64,000 nt of DNA, from assembly GCF_963675985.1 (NCBI RefSeq), contig NZ_OY780958.1, positions 434,001-498,000 on the forward strand. Reading direction: 5' to 3'. A model generated the notes under the pieces. That model did no database searches. It was not told the DNA's origin and saw nothing but the letters and a program-made list of their open reading frames with translations. The DNA comes from an uncultured Roseibium sp. GTDB taxonomy: Bacteria; Pseudomonadota; Alphaproteobacteria; Rhizobiales; Stappiaceae. The translations under genes and the position numbers were made by a program. Shown piece after piece: positions 1-8,414 of the stretch; position 1 is the stretch's first letter; each line of letters starts with the position of its first letter.

Positions 1-533
1 ATAAAGACACTGGTGAAGGACAGGTCGAACATTTTCCAGCCGATGAAGATCAGGCCATAGGCGATAAGCTGGGCGAAAGCGCCGACCGCGATGATCTTAC
101 CCATACTGGCTGCCGCGGTGGCCTTGGGCAGCCATTGCAGGGACAGGGATTGGGCCATGGTCTCGTAATAGTGGAACCCGATCGACATGATCAGCGTGGT
201 GGCATAGAAGCCGATCTCGCTCGGAAAATAACCGGTGGCCGCAACGCCGATGCCGAGCAAGGCCAGCGAGACATAGGCGAGCGTCTGCTCACGCATGATC
301 AAGAGCAGGAAGACCGCGGCAAAGCTCAGGAAACCCGGGATTTCCCGGATCGACTGCTGAATGCCGATTTCCCGGCCGGTGAAGGCGAGTTCCTGAACCG
401 CGAAATTGTTCATCAGGTTCCACCAGCCGGCAAAGGACAGCTGCATGGCGCCGGCCATGATCATGAGAAGAACGGCCGGAGAGCGCCACCCGGTGAGGGC
501 GGTGGGAGCGGCGCTGCGGGTGAAGAAGCTCAT
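1..533 (-). CDS. MFS transporter, N-terminal part (runs off window)
   Basis: The first 177 codons of a membrane transporter read leftward off the window edge. The protein starts MSFFTRSAAPTALTGW and shows hydrophobic segments near residues 20-40, 68-82, 86-103, 108-125 and 145-165, with short charged loops. The GREIG and REIPGF stretches after the first helices suit the major facilitator superfamily. The substrate cannot be told from this part. It is divergent from an AraC-type regulator 125 bp away, a common arrangement for a regulator and the exporter it controls; that link is inference. The ATG at 531-533 was chosen because the hydrophobic domain follows directly. Confidence 0.75.
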   Translation of the reverse strand, partial: MSFFTRSAAPTALTGWRSPAVLLMIMAGAMQLSFAGWWNLMNNFAVQELAFTGREIGIQQSIREIPGFLSFAAVFLLLIMREQTLAYVSLALLGIGVAATGYFPSEIGFYATTLIMSIGFHYYETMAQSLSLQWLPKATAAASMGKIIAVGAFAQLIAYGLIFIGWKMFDLSFTSVF

Positions 534-554
534 CTTGGCGAACTCGAAGTTGAT

Positions 555-573
555 ACGTCAGGTGTGTTGACGT
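555..573. promoter_or_regulatory. Inverted repeat in MFS/AraC divergent promoter region
   Basis: ACGTCA, a 7-nt spacer and TGACGT form perfect 6-bp arms. The repeat lies 22 bp before the MFS start codon and about 85 bp before the AraC-family start. The position suits an operator for one of the divergent genes. AraC-family proteins usually bind direct repeats, so another regulator is possible. Confidence 0.35.
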
Positions 574-658
574 TTTAAGATGTTCCGCCCTTGCGTGTTA
601 GCGCTGTTTTGTCATCATATGTCGGCAATTCGCCAAACAGTGGATTCCGGAGCGCCTC

Positions 659-1447
659 GTGTCGATTCATCCTGAGCTTTCGCAACTTCCGACAGAACGG
701 ATCGCTGCAAAGATCATTGGGTTAGCCTCCTCCCAACCACGCGGTTCGGTGACCGAATGGCATTCCCATGAAACCGCTCAGCTGTTTCATGTGGTCAAGG
801 GATCGCTGGCAATCCGCACGGAACGCGGCACCTTTTTCGCACCGCCGGAACGGGCCGTCTGGCTGCCGTCCCGGTTGTCCCATGAGACCCAGTACCTGTC
901 GGACACGGAAATCCGCTATCTTTACATACAAACCGACGCGGCAATGGATCTACCGCAGGAGCCTCAGGTGCTGCAGGTGACAAGGCTGCTGCGGGAGCTG
1001 ATCCTGGAATTCATGTCCTATCCGCGCGCGCAAACGGCAGACGGGCCGGCGGCCCGGATCGGTGAGGTGATCCTGGATCAACTCAAGATGCTTCCGGTTT
1101 CGCCCCTGCAGCTGCCGATGCCGCAGGATGCAAAACTGCGGGCGCTGTGCGAGGGGATCGTGCGCTGTCCGGCCGAGGTTCCCGCCCTTGCCGCCGCTGC
1201 GGCGGCTTGCGCCATGTCGGTGCGCTCGTTCGAGCGGCGGATCCGGGACGAGACCAACATGAACTACCGGACGTGGTGTCGGCAGGTGAAACTGTTCCGC
1301 GCGCTGGAACTGCTGTCGGCCGGCCGGCCGGTATCGGATGTTTCCCACAAGCTGGGCTATGAAGGGCCGAGCGCCTTTGTTTCCACGTTCAGGAAAGCTT
1401 TCGGCGTCACGCCGGGACGTTATTTTTCCGACAAGCTGCCAGATTGA
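659..1447 (+). CDS. AraC-family transcriptional regulator
   Basis: A 262-residue DNA-binding regulator. Residues about 20-95 look like a cupin-type sensing domain (WHSHETAQLFHVVKGSLAI, then a proline-rich loop before WLPS). Residues about 165-258 hold the double helix-turn-helix of the AraC family, with RTWCRQVKLFRALELLSAG in the first half and the signature GYEGPSAFVSTFRKAFGVTPGRY in the second. It begins with GTG at 659; no ATG in this frame gives a better fit to the domain. It probably controls the divergent MFS gene. The effector is unknown. Confidence 0.85.
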   Translation: MSIHPELSQLPTERIAAKIIGLASSQPRGSVTEWHSHETAQLFHVVKGSLAIRTERGTFFAPPERAVWLPSRLSHETQYLSDTEIRYLYIQTDAAMDLPQEPQVLQVTRLLRELILEFMSYPRAQTADGPAARIGEVILDQLKMLPVSPLQLPMPQDAKLRALCEGIVRCPAEVPALAAAAAACAMSVRSFERRIRDETNMNYRTWCRQVKLFRALELLSAGRPVSDVSHKLGYEGPSAFVSTFRKAFGVTPGRYFSDKLPD

Positions 1448-1514
1448 TCTGGCTCATGGCGTGCCGATAGGCAAAAATCCGAATATCAACGCACTCAAAA
1501 CCTTGGGGTGGAAT

Positions 1515-1940
1515 ATGTTCAAGAAAATACTCCTGCCGATCGATCCGGCCGAAACCAGCTTTGCCGATGACGCATTGGCCAAAGCGGCACAGTTCGCCAA
1601 GGACTACGGCGCAAAGGTCCATCTGCTTGCCGTCTGTCCGGAAGTGCAGAGCTTCGTCGCAAGCCAGCTGCCGGAGGACTTTCAGGCGAAGGAAGTCTCT
1701 GAAACCCAGGCGATCCTCGACGGTATCGTCGGGAAACTGGACCTGCCGAAAGAAGACGTCACTTCGGAAATCCGCGTCGGTACGGTCTATCACGAAGTGA
1801 TCGAAGCGGCGAACGACAGTGGCTCGGATCTCGTGCTGCTGCATTCGCACAAGCCCGGTTTTGCGACCTATTTCATCGGCTCCAATGCCGCACATATCGT
1901 GCGTCATGCGCCGTGCTCCGTGATGGTGCTGCGGGACTGA
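1515..1940 (+). CDS. Universal stress protein, UspA family
   Basis: A 141-residue single-domain Usp protein. It opens MFKKILLPIDPAE, the usual first strand and nucleotide-contact aspartate. Its C-terminal part holds LVLLHSHKPGF and then IGSNAAHIVRHAPCSVMVLRD, matching the family pattern G-x2-G-x9-G(S/T) with a substituted first glycine region and the conserved HAPCSVMVLR end. The frame is open from about 1338, but the ATG at 1515, preceded by GGGGTGG, gives the normal family length. Small Usp proteins bind ATP or act in stress tolerance; the specific role is unknown. Confidence 0.85.
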   Translation: MFKKILLPIDPAETSFADDALAKAAQFAKDYGAKVHLLAVCPEVQSFVASQLPEDFQAKEVSETQAILDGIVGKLDLPKEDVTSEIRVGTVYHEVIEAANDSGSDLVLLHSHKPGFATYFIGSNAAHIVRHAPCSVMVLRD

Positions 1941-1964
1941 TTGCCTTGACTGGCGCGCGGCCGT

Positions 1965-3140
1965 TCAGCGCGCCAGTTCCTTCATGGCCTCGGTGAGGCC
2001 TTCCACGGTCAGCGGATACATGCGGCCTTCCATCAATTCGTGCAGCATCTTGATGGAATGGGTGTAGCCCCAGTGCTCCTCGCGCACGGGATTGAGCCAG
2101 ACGGCGCTCTTGTAGAGGTCGGTGACCCGCTTGATCCATTCGCTGCCCGGTTCCTCGTTCCAGTGCTCCACCGATCCGCCCGCATAGGCGATCTCGTAGG
2201 GACTCATGGACGCGTCGCCGACGAAGATCACCTTGTAATCCGACGGGTATTTGTGGAGCACGTCCATGGTGTCGATGCGCTCGGCGTGGCGTCGCCTGTT
2301 TTCCTTCCACACATATTCGTAAAGGCAGTTGTGGAAGTAGAAATGCTCCATGACCTTGAATTCGGTCCGGGCGGCTGAGAACAGCTCCTCGCAGACGCGG
2401 ATATGGTCGTCCATGGAACCGCCGATATCGAAGAACAGCAACACCTTGACCGCATTGCGCCGTTCCGGACGCATCTTCACGTCCAGAAGACCTTTATGGG
2501 CGGTTGAGCGGATGGTGTTGTCGAGATCCAGCTCTTCGGCTGCCCCGGTGCGCGCGAAATTGCGCAGGCGCTTGAGGGCCACCTGAATGTTGCGGGTGCC
2601 GAGCGCGAGCGTGTCGTCGAGATCCTTGAACTCGCGCTTGTCCCAGACCTTGACCGCGCGCCGGTGCCGGCTTTCCTTCTGGCCGATGCGCACGCCTTCG
2701 GGATTGTAACCATAGGCGCCGAAGGGGGAGGTGCCGGCGGTGCCGATCCATTTGCTGCCGCCCTGGTGGCGTTTTTCCTGTTCCTTCAGCCGCTCGCGCA
2801 GGGTTTCCATCAGCTTCTCAAAGCCGCCGAGCGCTTCGATCTGCGCCTTTTCTTCTTCGGTGAGGTGCTTTTCGGCGAGCTTGCGCAGCCACTCTTCCGG
2901 AATGTCACCGGCAGGCGCCTCGCTCAGAAGATCGAGCCCCTTGAAGACATGACCGAAGACCCGGTCGAAGCGGTCCAGGTTGCTCTCGTCCTTCACCAGA
3001 GCCGTACGGGCGAGATAGTAGAAATCCTCGACCTTGCGTTCGGCCAGGTCCAGTTCAAGGGCTTCCATCAGCGAGAGATATTCGCGCAAGGAAACCGGAA
3101 CACCGGCGGATTTCAGCTCTGTAAAAAAGGTGATGAACAT
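1965..3140 (-). CDS. VWA domain protein, CoxE-like
   Basis: A 391-residue protein with a helical N-terminal half and a von Willebrand A domain from about residue 230. The metal site (MIDAS) region reads VLLFFDIGGSMDDH with D238 and S242; the canonical D-x-S-x-S has Gly in the middle position. The length, the N-terminal FFTELKSAGVPVSLREY segment and the VWA position fit the CoxE-like family, whose members work with a MoxR/CoxD-type AAA+ ATPase to remodel or activate client proteins. The likely partner ATPase gene lies about 8 kb away at 11162-12019, not adjacent as usual. It is the last of several minus-strand genes here. The client is unknown. Confidence 0.85.
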   Translation of the reverse strand: MFITFFTELKSAGVPVSLREYLSLMEALELDLAERKVEDFYYLARTALVKDESNLDRFDRVFGHVFKGLDLLSEAPAGDIPEEWLRKLAEKHLTEEEKAQIEALGGFEKLMETLRERLKEQEKRHQGGSKWIGTAGTSPFGAYGYNPEGVRIGQKESRHRRAVKVWDKREFKDLDDTLALGTRNIQVALKRLRNFARTGAAEELDLDNTIRSTAHKGLLDVKMRPERRNAVKVLLFFDIGGSMDDHIRVCEELFSAARTEFKVMEHFYFHNCLYEYVWKENRRRHAERIDTMDVLHKYPSDYKVIFVGDASMSPYEIAYAGGSVEHWNEEPGSEWIKRVTDLYKSAVWLNPVREEHWGYTHSIKMLHELMEGRMYPLTVEGLTEAMKELAR

Positions 3141-3197
3141 GAGGGGACGTTAGCGGGAAAGAGAGGGGCGTGGAAGAGGCAAGTTCGCGCCGCCAGG

Positions 3198-4274
3198 TCA
3201 GCTGACCCTGGATCCGAAGAGGTCGGCAATGGTCCGGAACGGAGCAGTCAGCCGCCATGACATGGACGCACGCATGGATTTGAGTTCTGCGGTTTTCGCT
3301 GCGAGTTGCAACGCTTTCGCCTTCTTCAAGTCGTTCGCCTTCTGCACCTTCGCTTCCAGCTTGCCGACTTTCTTGAGTTCCTTTTTCAGTACGCGAATGT
3401 CTTCGTTCCTGAGAGCATTCACTTTTTTCTGCCTCGATAGCTCCTTGAACAGCTTTCGGGCTGATTTTTTCGTGGCGTGAAGCTCGCGTTGGATTTGTCC
3501 TGTCACCCGGTCGCGTTCAGCGTCGAGGATCAGGCTGAAGCAAACGGTCTGGAATTCCTGTTGGGCCCGAACAGAGGCGTATTTCTCTACAAGACTTTTC
3601 GTCTCTTCAAGTCTCTCCGCAAGGGTCATCTTCTGGCGGATGGAATCGGGAAGCTTGATGCATTGCACCGAATACCGCGTATCGGAGGTGAGCCCGTCGC
3701 GGCTGAGAAACTTCCTCCACATGTGAAGATCCGTCCAGACATCCTCCGGGGCCGGGCTCCATCCCACGGGGAGCGCCCGATAGGCATCGAGCCTGTAGCC
3801 GGCGGAGGAGGGGCCGAAGAAATTCCACCTTTCCCTGATCATCCTGTCCCGCGTCGCCGTATCGCCAAGCGATCCGGTATGGACGTTGATCCGGCCGTCC
3901 GGATGAACATCCGCATGCAGGAGATTGCCGAAATCGCAGGTTTTCAAAAGCAGTTCGAGCTCGGACAGATGATTGGGCAGCCAGATGTCGTCGTCTGCCA
4001 GATGCGCGACATAGATGGACCGGGCGTCTTTCAGGGCCGTGTCCCTGTGGGCTTCCCCGTGCCGTTGTCCCTTGGGAAAAGGATAGACCGTTATCCGGGC
4101 ATCCCCGGCGGCATAGGTCTCCGCAAGCTTGACCGTTTCGTCCGGGGCACCGTCGCACACGATGAACAGTTCGAAATCCTGAACGGTTTGCCTCAAGGCG
4201 CTTTCAATGGCGAACGGTAGCAGCAGGGGAGGGCGGTGGACCGCCAGAATGATTGTGAACAGCGGGGCGGTCAT
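3198..4274 (-). CDS. Family 2 glycosyltransferase with C-terminal coiled coil
   Basis: A 358-residue enzyme. Residues 1-230 form a GT-A fold typical of GT2: the TIILAVHRPP opening, IVCDGAPDET near residue 38, and the metal/nucleotide-sugar site LADDDIW with D94-D96. Residues about 245-345 are rich in Lys, Glu and Leu and look like a long coiled coil (KKVGKLEAKVQKANDLKKA), ending in a basic and hydrophobic RLTAPFRTI segment that may touch the membrane. Its start overlaps the stop of the Gfo/Idh gene by ATGA, so the two are translationally coupled. Donor and acceptor sugars cannot be inferred. Confidence 0.85.
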   Translation of the reverse strand: MTAPLFTIILAVHRPPLLLPFAIESALRQTVQDFELFIVCDGAPDETVKLAETYAAGDARITVYPFPKGQRHGEAHRDTALKDARSIYVAHLADDDIWLPNHLSELELLLKTCDFGNLLHADVHPDGRINVHTGSLGDTATRDRMIRERWNFFGPSSAGYRLDAYRALPVGWSPAPEDVWTDLHMWRKFLSRDGLTSDTRYSVQCIKLPDSIRQKMTLAERLEETKSLVEKYASVRAQQEFQTVCFSLILDAERDRVTGQIQRELHATKKSARKLFKELSRQKKVNALRNEDIRVLKKELKKVGKLEAKVQKANDLKKAKALQLAAKTAELKSMRASMSWRLTAPFRTIADLFGSRVS

Positions 4275-5176
4275 GTCCAGCCGGCCATGGCGCGCGCTTC
4301 GGCGACGCGTTGAACCGTGACCGCTCCTTCCCGTGCCGATGATTTGGGCGGCGGACCGCCCTTTACGTGAGCGATGAATGCCTCTAGCTCCGCAAGGAGG
4401 GGCATTTTGGTATCGACCCTGATTTCCCGCGGGCTCTCGTCATCGCCGGTCGCCGCAAAAAGAACCCGGTCGTCATAGGAATCGGCGAGCTGGGCGACGG
4501 CAGTGCTGCCAATGACCACCACGGAGCGTCTGTTGCCCGGATGCAGGGCCGAAATTTCGCAGGTCACGGAGACGCCGGTCGATTTGTCTTTCAAACGGAC
4601 CGTCAGGTCCTGGCCTTCCAGGTCCTTGTGCTGGACGAGAACCGTCTCCAGTTCGGGAAGGTATCCCAGGATGTCCTGGGCGATGGAAAAATCGTGAGGA
4701 AGCAGGATCCAGGCGGCATCCACATCCTTATGAGGATTGCCCCAGCCGAGCCGATAGGACCGCACAGCGCGAATTTCGCCAAGGGCGCCCGAACCGGCCA
4801 GTTCCGACAGTTTCAGAATACCCGGGTGATACCGCCACTTGTCCATGACGAAGATTCGGTCCGGGATTTCTTCTGCGATCCGGCTGGCCGAAACCGGGTC
4901 GCAGGTCAGAGGCTTTTCGACAAAAATAGGTTTCCCGCGTCCCATGAGCGGGGTGATGCATTGCGCATGAAGAATGGTCGGGGCAGCGACGACATAGCCA
5001 TCAACATCGGGCAATTCGGACGCCTGCGTACAGACACTTGCCGCTCCTGCCGCCATGGCAGCGGTCCGGCTCTGTTCGCCCGGAACCGCCACGTGAACAC
5101 TGACGTCCAGGGCGCGGAGATCGCGAAAGATGAGCTTGCCCCAGCGTCCGAAGCCGATCAGACCTATTTCGAGCAT
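4271..5176 (-). CDS. Gfo/Idh/MocA-family NAD(P)-dependent oxidoreductase
   Basis: A 301-residue sugar oxidoreductase. The N-terminal Rossmann motif is IGLIGFGRWG, followed by VVAAPTILHA and the family signature VEKPLT, whose lysine is catalytic. A proposed C-terminal substrate domain follows. The frame is open to 5206, but the ATG at 5176 is preceded by AGGGA at a good distance and puts the Rossmann strand at the start, so it is preferred; the longer form adds ten residues. It sits between an RmlC-like cupin and a GT2, which suggests synthesis of an activated sugar for a surface glycan. The substrate is unknown. Confidence 0.85.
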   Translation of the reverse strand: MLEIGLIGFGRWGKLIFRDLRALDVSVHVAVPGEQSRTAAMAAGAASVCTQASELPDVDGYVVAAPTILHAQCITPLMGRGKPIFVEKPLTCDPVSASRIAEEIPDRIFVMDKWRYHPGILKLSELAGSGALGEIRAVRSYRLGWGNPHKDVDAAWILLPHDFSIAQDILGYLPELETVLVQHKDLEGQDLTVRLKDKSTGVSVTCEISALHPGNRRSVVVIGSTAVAQLADSYDDRVLFAATGDDESPREIRVDTKMPLLAELEAFIAHVKGGPPPKSSAREGAVTVQRVAEARAMAGWT

Positions 5177-5244
5177 GTCATTCCCTATATCTGATAAATC
5201 ATCCACTCAGAACAAGCGCGTTGGACTGGTTCGCGGGTCTTGTG

Positions 5245-5787
5245 TCAGCCGACGCTCTTGTGTCCCGAGAGGTATTTCTCGCACATCGTCCTGTAACTAT
5301 CGGCGGTTTGATCCCGTTGGGATAGCAGGGGAGATGTTGCCGGCCAGTCGAGATTGAGTTCCGGGCAGTCGAAACGGCAACCGAGTTCGTCCGCGGGATT
5401 AAAATATTGAGAGACCGCGTACAGGTGGATGGACGGCTGAAGATAATAAAATCCATGGCAGACGCCCGGAGGGATCAGGATTGCCCGCGACGGCTCGGTG
5501 CTCAATTCGATCGTGCTCGACCTGCCATATGTCGGGCTCTCGGGTCGGATATCATGAAGACCCAGAAGCATTAAGCCGGAAAGCACGGTCAGATAGTCAT
5601 GATGGTCGACGTGCACATGGACGCCGCGAAGGGTATTCGCGCTGCTATGAACGACATTCCATTGGATCGGTTGTGTTTCATCCACCCATTCGTCTCGATA
5701 GACTTCCATAAATGTTCCACGAACATCTGTGTGGGGCGCTAGATCTATTGGTTTTACGCCTTTGATTTCTATTCCCGGATGATCCAT
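5245..5787 (-). CDS. dTDP-4-dehydrorhamnose 3,5-epimerase-like cupin (RmlC family)
   Basis: A 180-residue RmlC-type protein. Family landmarks are HTDVRGTFMEVYRDEW near the start, NTLRGVHVHVDHHDYLTVLSG (the region of the catalytic histidine), DIRPESPTYG and IPPGVCHGFYYL. The C-terminal part, NPADELGCRFDCPELNLDWP, mirrors the usual dimer-swapped segment. RmlC proteins epimerise dTDP-4-keto-6-deoxyglucose at C3 and C5, but related cupins act on other NDP-keto sugars. No rmlA, rmlB or rmlD is nearby, so dTDP-rhamnose synthesis is not established. It is the first gene of the three-gene sugar cassette and is followed by the oxidoreductase after 68 bp. Confidence 0.8.
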   Translation of the reverse strand: MDHPGIEIKGVKPIDLAPHTDVRGTFMEVYRDEWVDETQPIQWNVVHSSANTLRGVHVHVDHHDYLTVLSGLMLLGLHDIRPESPTYGRSSTIELSTEPSRAILIPPGVCHGFYYLQPSIHLYAVSQYFNPADELGCRFDCPELNLDWPATSPLLSQRDQTADSYRTMCEKYLSGHKSVG

Positions 5788-6185
5788 GGCTGCTCTTTAG
5801 AATAATTCTCAATAATATATTTCAGAAGAACCTATCCTGAAGCTATAACAGGTATTTTTGAATGCACAACGCCTATATCGAGGCTTTTTATATTGTAATC
5901 TTCTTCTGTATATTCGGATTTTTTAAAATAATAAATATCTGAAGCGCTTGCAGGCGGTCCTTCAGGGATTGCTTGGGAAGCTCGTCATTTTTGACAAGGA
6001 AGCCATAGAAAAAGACGCGCCAGCCTTGCCCGTTATGACCGGGCAGATCGCAAGCGCCTTTTGACCTATGTCGTGGATGGCGGTGCGTCAGGTGTCGAAA
6101 CACCGCCCAGAGGTGCAAGGCGGTGTTCCTGGAGAGATTTGCGTTTAAATCGCGCCATTTGTCAGAGAAAGGCGGTTCACTCGCT
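5788..6185. other. 398-bp gap between sugar cassette and ppk2
   Basis: The part from 5790 to about 5945 is strikingly AT-rich for this genome and probably holds the promoter of the sugar cassette. The part from 5945 to 6185 returns to normal composition and is open on the minus strand, but the translation has no start signal, no recognisable motif and runs into the ppk2 coding end. It may be a decayed gene end or plain spacer. No RNA gene or terminator with a clear U-run was seen. Confidence 0.5.
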
Positions 6186-7247
6186 CTAGGCTTGGCCTTC
6201 TCCGTTGCGTCTACCCTTGATGTCCGGATGGAGGGTCTTTCCCAGAATATGCGTATCCCGGTCAATGACGTGCTGGCTGGAACCGACGATCAGGGGGTCG
6301 GCCATGTTGACCACCCGACGGTCCTTGTCCGGATAGGGCAGACAACTCAGAAAATGTTCCATGCAGTTGAGACGCGCGCGCTTCTTGTCATCCGACTTCA
6401 CGATTGTCCAAGGGGCATCGGCGGTGTCCGTGTAAAAGAACATCGCTTCCTTGGCTTCGGTATAGTCGTCCCACTTGTCGAGGGAGGCAACGTCGATCGG
6501 CGACAGTTTCCATTGCTTCAGGGGGTCGGTCTTGCGCTGTTTGAAACGGCGCTTTTGCTCCTCGCGGGTAACCGAAAACCAGTACTTGAACATCAGGACA
6601 CCATCGCGGACCAGCATGCGCTCGAAATCCGGGCACTGGCGCATGAATTCCAGGTAGTCGTTCGGCTTGCAAAATCCCATCACCCGCTCGACGCCGGCGC
6701 GGTTGTACCAGGAACGGTCGAACAGCACCATTTCTCCGGCGGATGGAAGATGCTCGATGTAGCGCTGGAAATACCATTGGTAGCGCTCGCGTTCGGTCGG
6801 TTTCTGCAAAGCGATGACGCTGGCACCGCGCGGGTTGAGGTGTTCCATGAACCGCTTGATGGTTCCGCCCTTGCCGGCGGCATCCCGGCCCTCGAAAAGG
6901 ATGACGATCCGCTGTCCGGTTTCCTGGATCCACTTCTGGGCCTTCAGCAGTTCCGCCTGCAGCTTCGCCTTTTGCTTTTCATAGGCGGTGCGGCGCATCT
7001 TCGTCGAATAGGGATATTCTCCGGTTTCGAAGACATGGCGAATGGCGGCAGGATCATGACGCATTTCCGCCAGATGGTGTCGAACCAATCCTGCGGTCTC
7101 AGTGGCATCCGCATTGGAAGCCGTTTCGGCAGGCGGTTCCGTAGCCGGCGCAGCTTTCACTGTCTTGCGTCTGGCTCTGGCCGGAGAAGCCTTGGCTTCT
7201 GTGGCGGTTTCCTTTGCAGTATTTGCGTCAAGTCGCTCAGATGCCAT
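6186..7247 (-). CDS. ppk2: Polyphosphate kinase 2
   Basis: A 353-residue PPK2-family enzyme, which moves phosphate between polyphosphate and nucleotides. Residues 1-55 are a low-complexity Ala/Lys/Thr-rich extension. The core has Walker A FEGRDAAGKGG (G120-G127), the Walker B and lid motif LFDRSWYNR at about 174-182, and the downstream WKLSPIDVASLDKWDDY typical of class I PPK2. Direction (GDP/ADP phosphorylation or polyP synthesis) is not decided by sequence. It stands alone, with gaps on both sides. Confidence 0.92.
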   Translation of the reverse strand: MASERLDANTAKETATEAKASPARARRKTVKAAPATEPPAETASNADATETAGLVRHHLAEMRHDPAAIRHVFETGEYPYSTKMRRTAYEKQKAKLQAELLKAQKWIQETGQRIVILFEGRDAAGKGGTIKRFMEHLNPRGASVIALQKPTERERYQWYFQRYIEHLPSAGEMVLFDRSWYNRAGVERVMGFCKPNDYLEFMRQCPDFERMLVRDGVLMFKYWFSVTREEQKRRFKQRKTDPLKQWKLSPIDVASLDKWDDYTEAKEAMFFYTDTADAPWTIVKSDDKKRARLNCMEHFLSCLPYPDKDRRVVNMADPLIVGSSQHVIDRDTHILGKTLHPDIKGRRNGEGQA

Positions 7248-7361
7248 GTATGGTGCTCCCCAATATGTTCCGAGAAGCCTTTAGCAAAAGAATGAAACCA
7301 AATCATTTAGATGGATCAATATTTGCTTTGTTATTCCGAAATACCGTCTCTTTGAATGAAG

Positions 7362-8414
7362 TTACCGGTTTTCTTTCTCAGTAGTTTTGACTATTTCACT
7401 CAAAAATTCCGTTACTGTAGGCCCTTTGGTGCCGATAAACGGAGCCGGACGGCAGACGGCGATGGCGGCAATGCCGATGCGGGATGTCAAAAGGCCGTTG
7501 ATGACACCTTCGCCAAGCCGTGCCGAGAGACGGGCGGCAAGACCGTGGCCAAGAACCTGAGACGCAAGGCTGTCGCCGGCCGCCATGCCGCCGGTGAGCG
7601 CCAGATGGGTGGCGATGTGTCTGGCCAACCGGAGGAAGCCGAGCGTGCCGGGGCGGCCGCCGTAAAGGGCCGCGACCCGGCGGATGGTGCGCATGTTCTC
7701 GATCAGGACGGCAAGAAGGTCGATAAGGGCGCGCGGGCTGACGGCCGTGACCAGCGAGACCCGCTTGGCGCTGTTCATGACGATGCGCTTGGCTTCCAGA
7801 TCGAGTGGATGCAGAAGATCGCGTTCGGCGAGGACGACCAGATCGCGGCCATCGATGATTTCGCGCATGTGTCCGGCCAGTTCCTTGCGGCCTCGGGCCG
7901 TCTCCGGACGGTCCTGATAGAGCGCGATCAACTCCTTCAGGTGATGACCGGCTGCACGGGCATCGTCCTCCTCCGCGGCCTTTGCGAGGGCCGCGCGCAG
8001 GTGGTCGATCTTGCCCAGGCGCAGCAGGCCAAGAAGTTCGCGCAGGATAAAGCCGACGAGGCCAAGGACAGCCAGGGCGGCGAGCCCGATGCCCACCCAG
8101 CCGAGCCACTCGGTCTTCGAAAACAGGTCGCGGATCAGCGCATCGACGGCAAGGCCGACAGCCAGGCTGACCAGGCCGCCGAAACCGATGGCGATCCATT
8201 TGCCGAAGCCGAAGGTCGCCTTCGGCGCGCTTGCGGTTGCCGGCAGGCGCGGGGTCTCGGTATCCTCCTTGAGGGCTGCGATCAGCGCTTCATCGTTGTC
8301 GGGCTGGTCTGCGGGATCTTCGGTCAGCCGGACGTTTCTGTCGTCCAGGCGAAAGGCGGTTGGCTTGCGTCCGGCACGCGGGGAGGCGGAAGATGTCGAG
8401 GGTTTGTCGGTCAC
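7362..8414 (-). CDS. YcjF-like membrane protein (TIGR01620 / DUF697)
   Basis: A 350-residue membrane protein. After a charged N-terminal 100 residues come two hydrophobic segments at about 105-125 and 138-160 (IAIGFGGLVSLAVGLAVDAL and WVGIGLAALAVLGLVGFIL), then a helical region and a C-terminal DUF697-like part (AVCRPAPFIGTKGPTVTEFL). It starts inside the end of the ycjX-like gene by an ATGA overlap, so both are co-translated. In enterobacteria YcjF and YcjX are paired members of the phage-shock regulon; no PspA or PspF is present here. Its biochemical function is unknown. Confidence 0.85.
   Translation of the reverse strand: MTDKPSTSSASPRAGRKPTAFRLDDRNVRLTEDPADQPDNDEALIAALKEDTETPRLPATASAPKATFGFGKWIAIGFGGLVSLAVGLAVDALIRDLFSKTEWLGWVGIGLAALAVLGLVGFILRELLGLLRLGKIDHLRAALAKAAEEDDARAAGHHLKELIALYQDRPETARGRKELAGHMREIIDGRDLVVLAERDLLHPLDLEAKRIVMNSAKRVSLVTAVSPRALIDLLAVLIENMRTIRRVAALYGGRPGTLGFLRLARHIATHLALTGGMAAGDSLASQVLGHGLAARLSARLGEGVINGLLTSRIGIAAIAVCRPAPFIGTKGPTVTEFLSEIVKTTEKENR

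Noticed and set aside
5888..6265. Open frame of 125 codons on the minus strand before the sugar cassette
   Set aside because: It overlaps the ppk2 3' end, has no SD and no recognisable domain; kept only as a possible decayed remnant in the gap entry.
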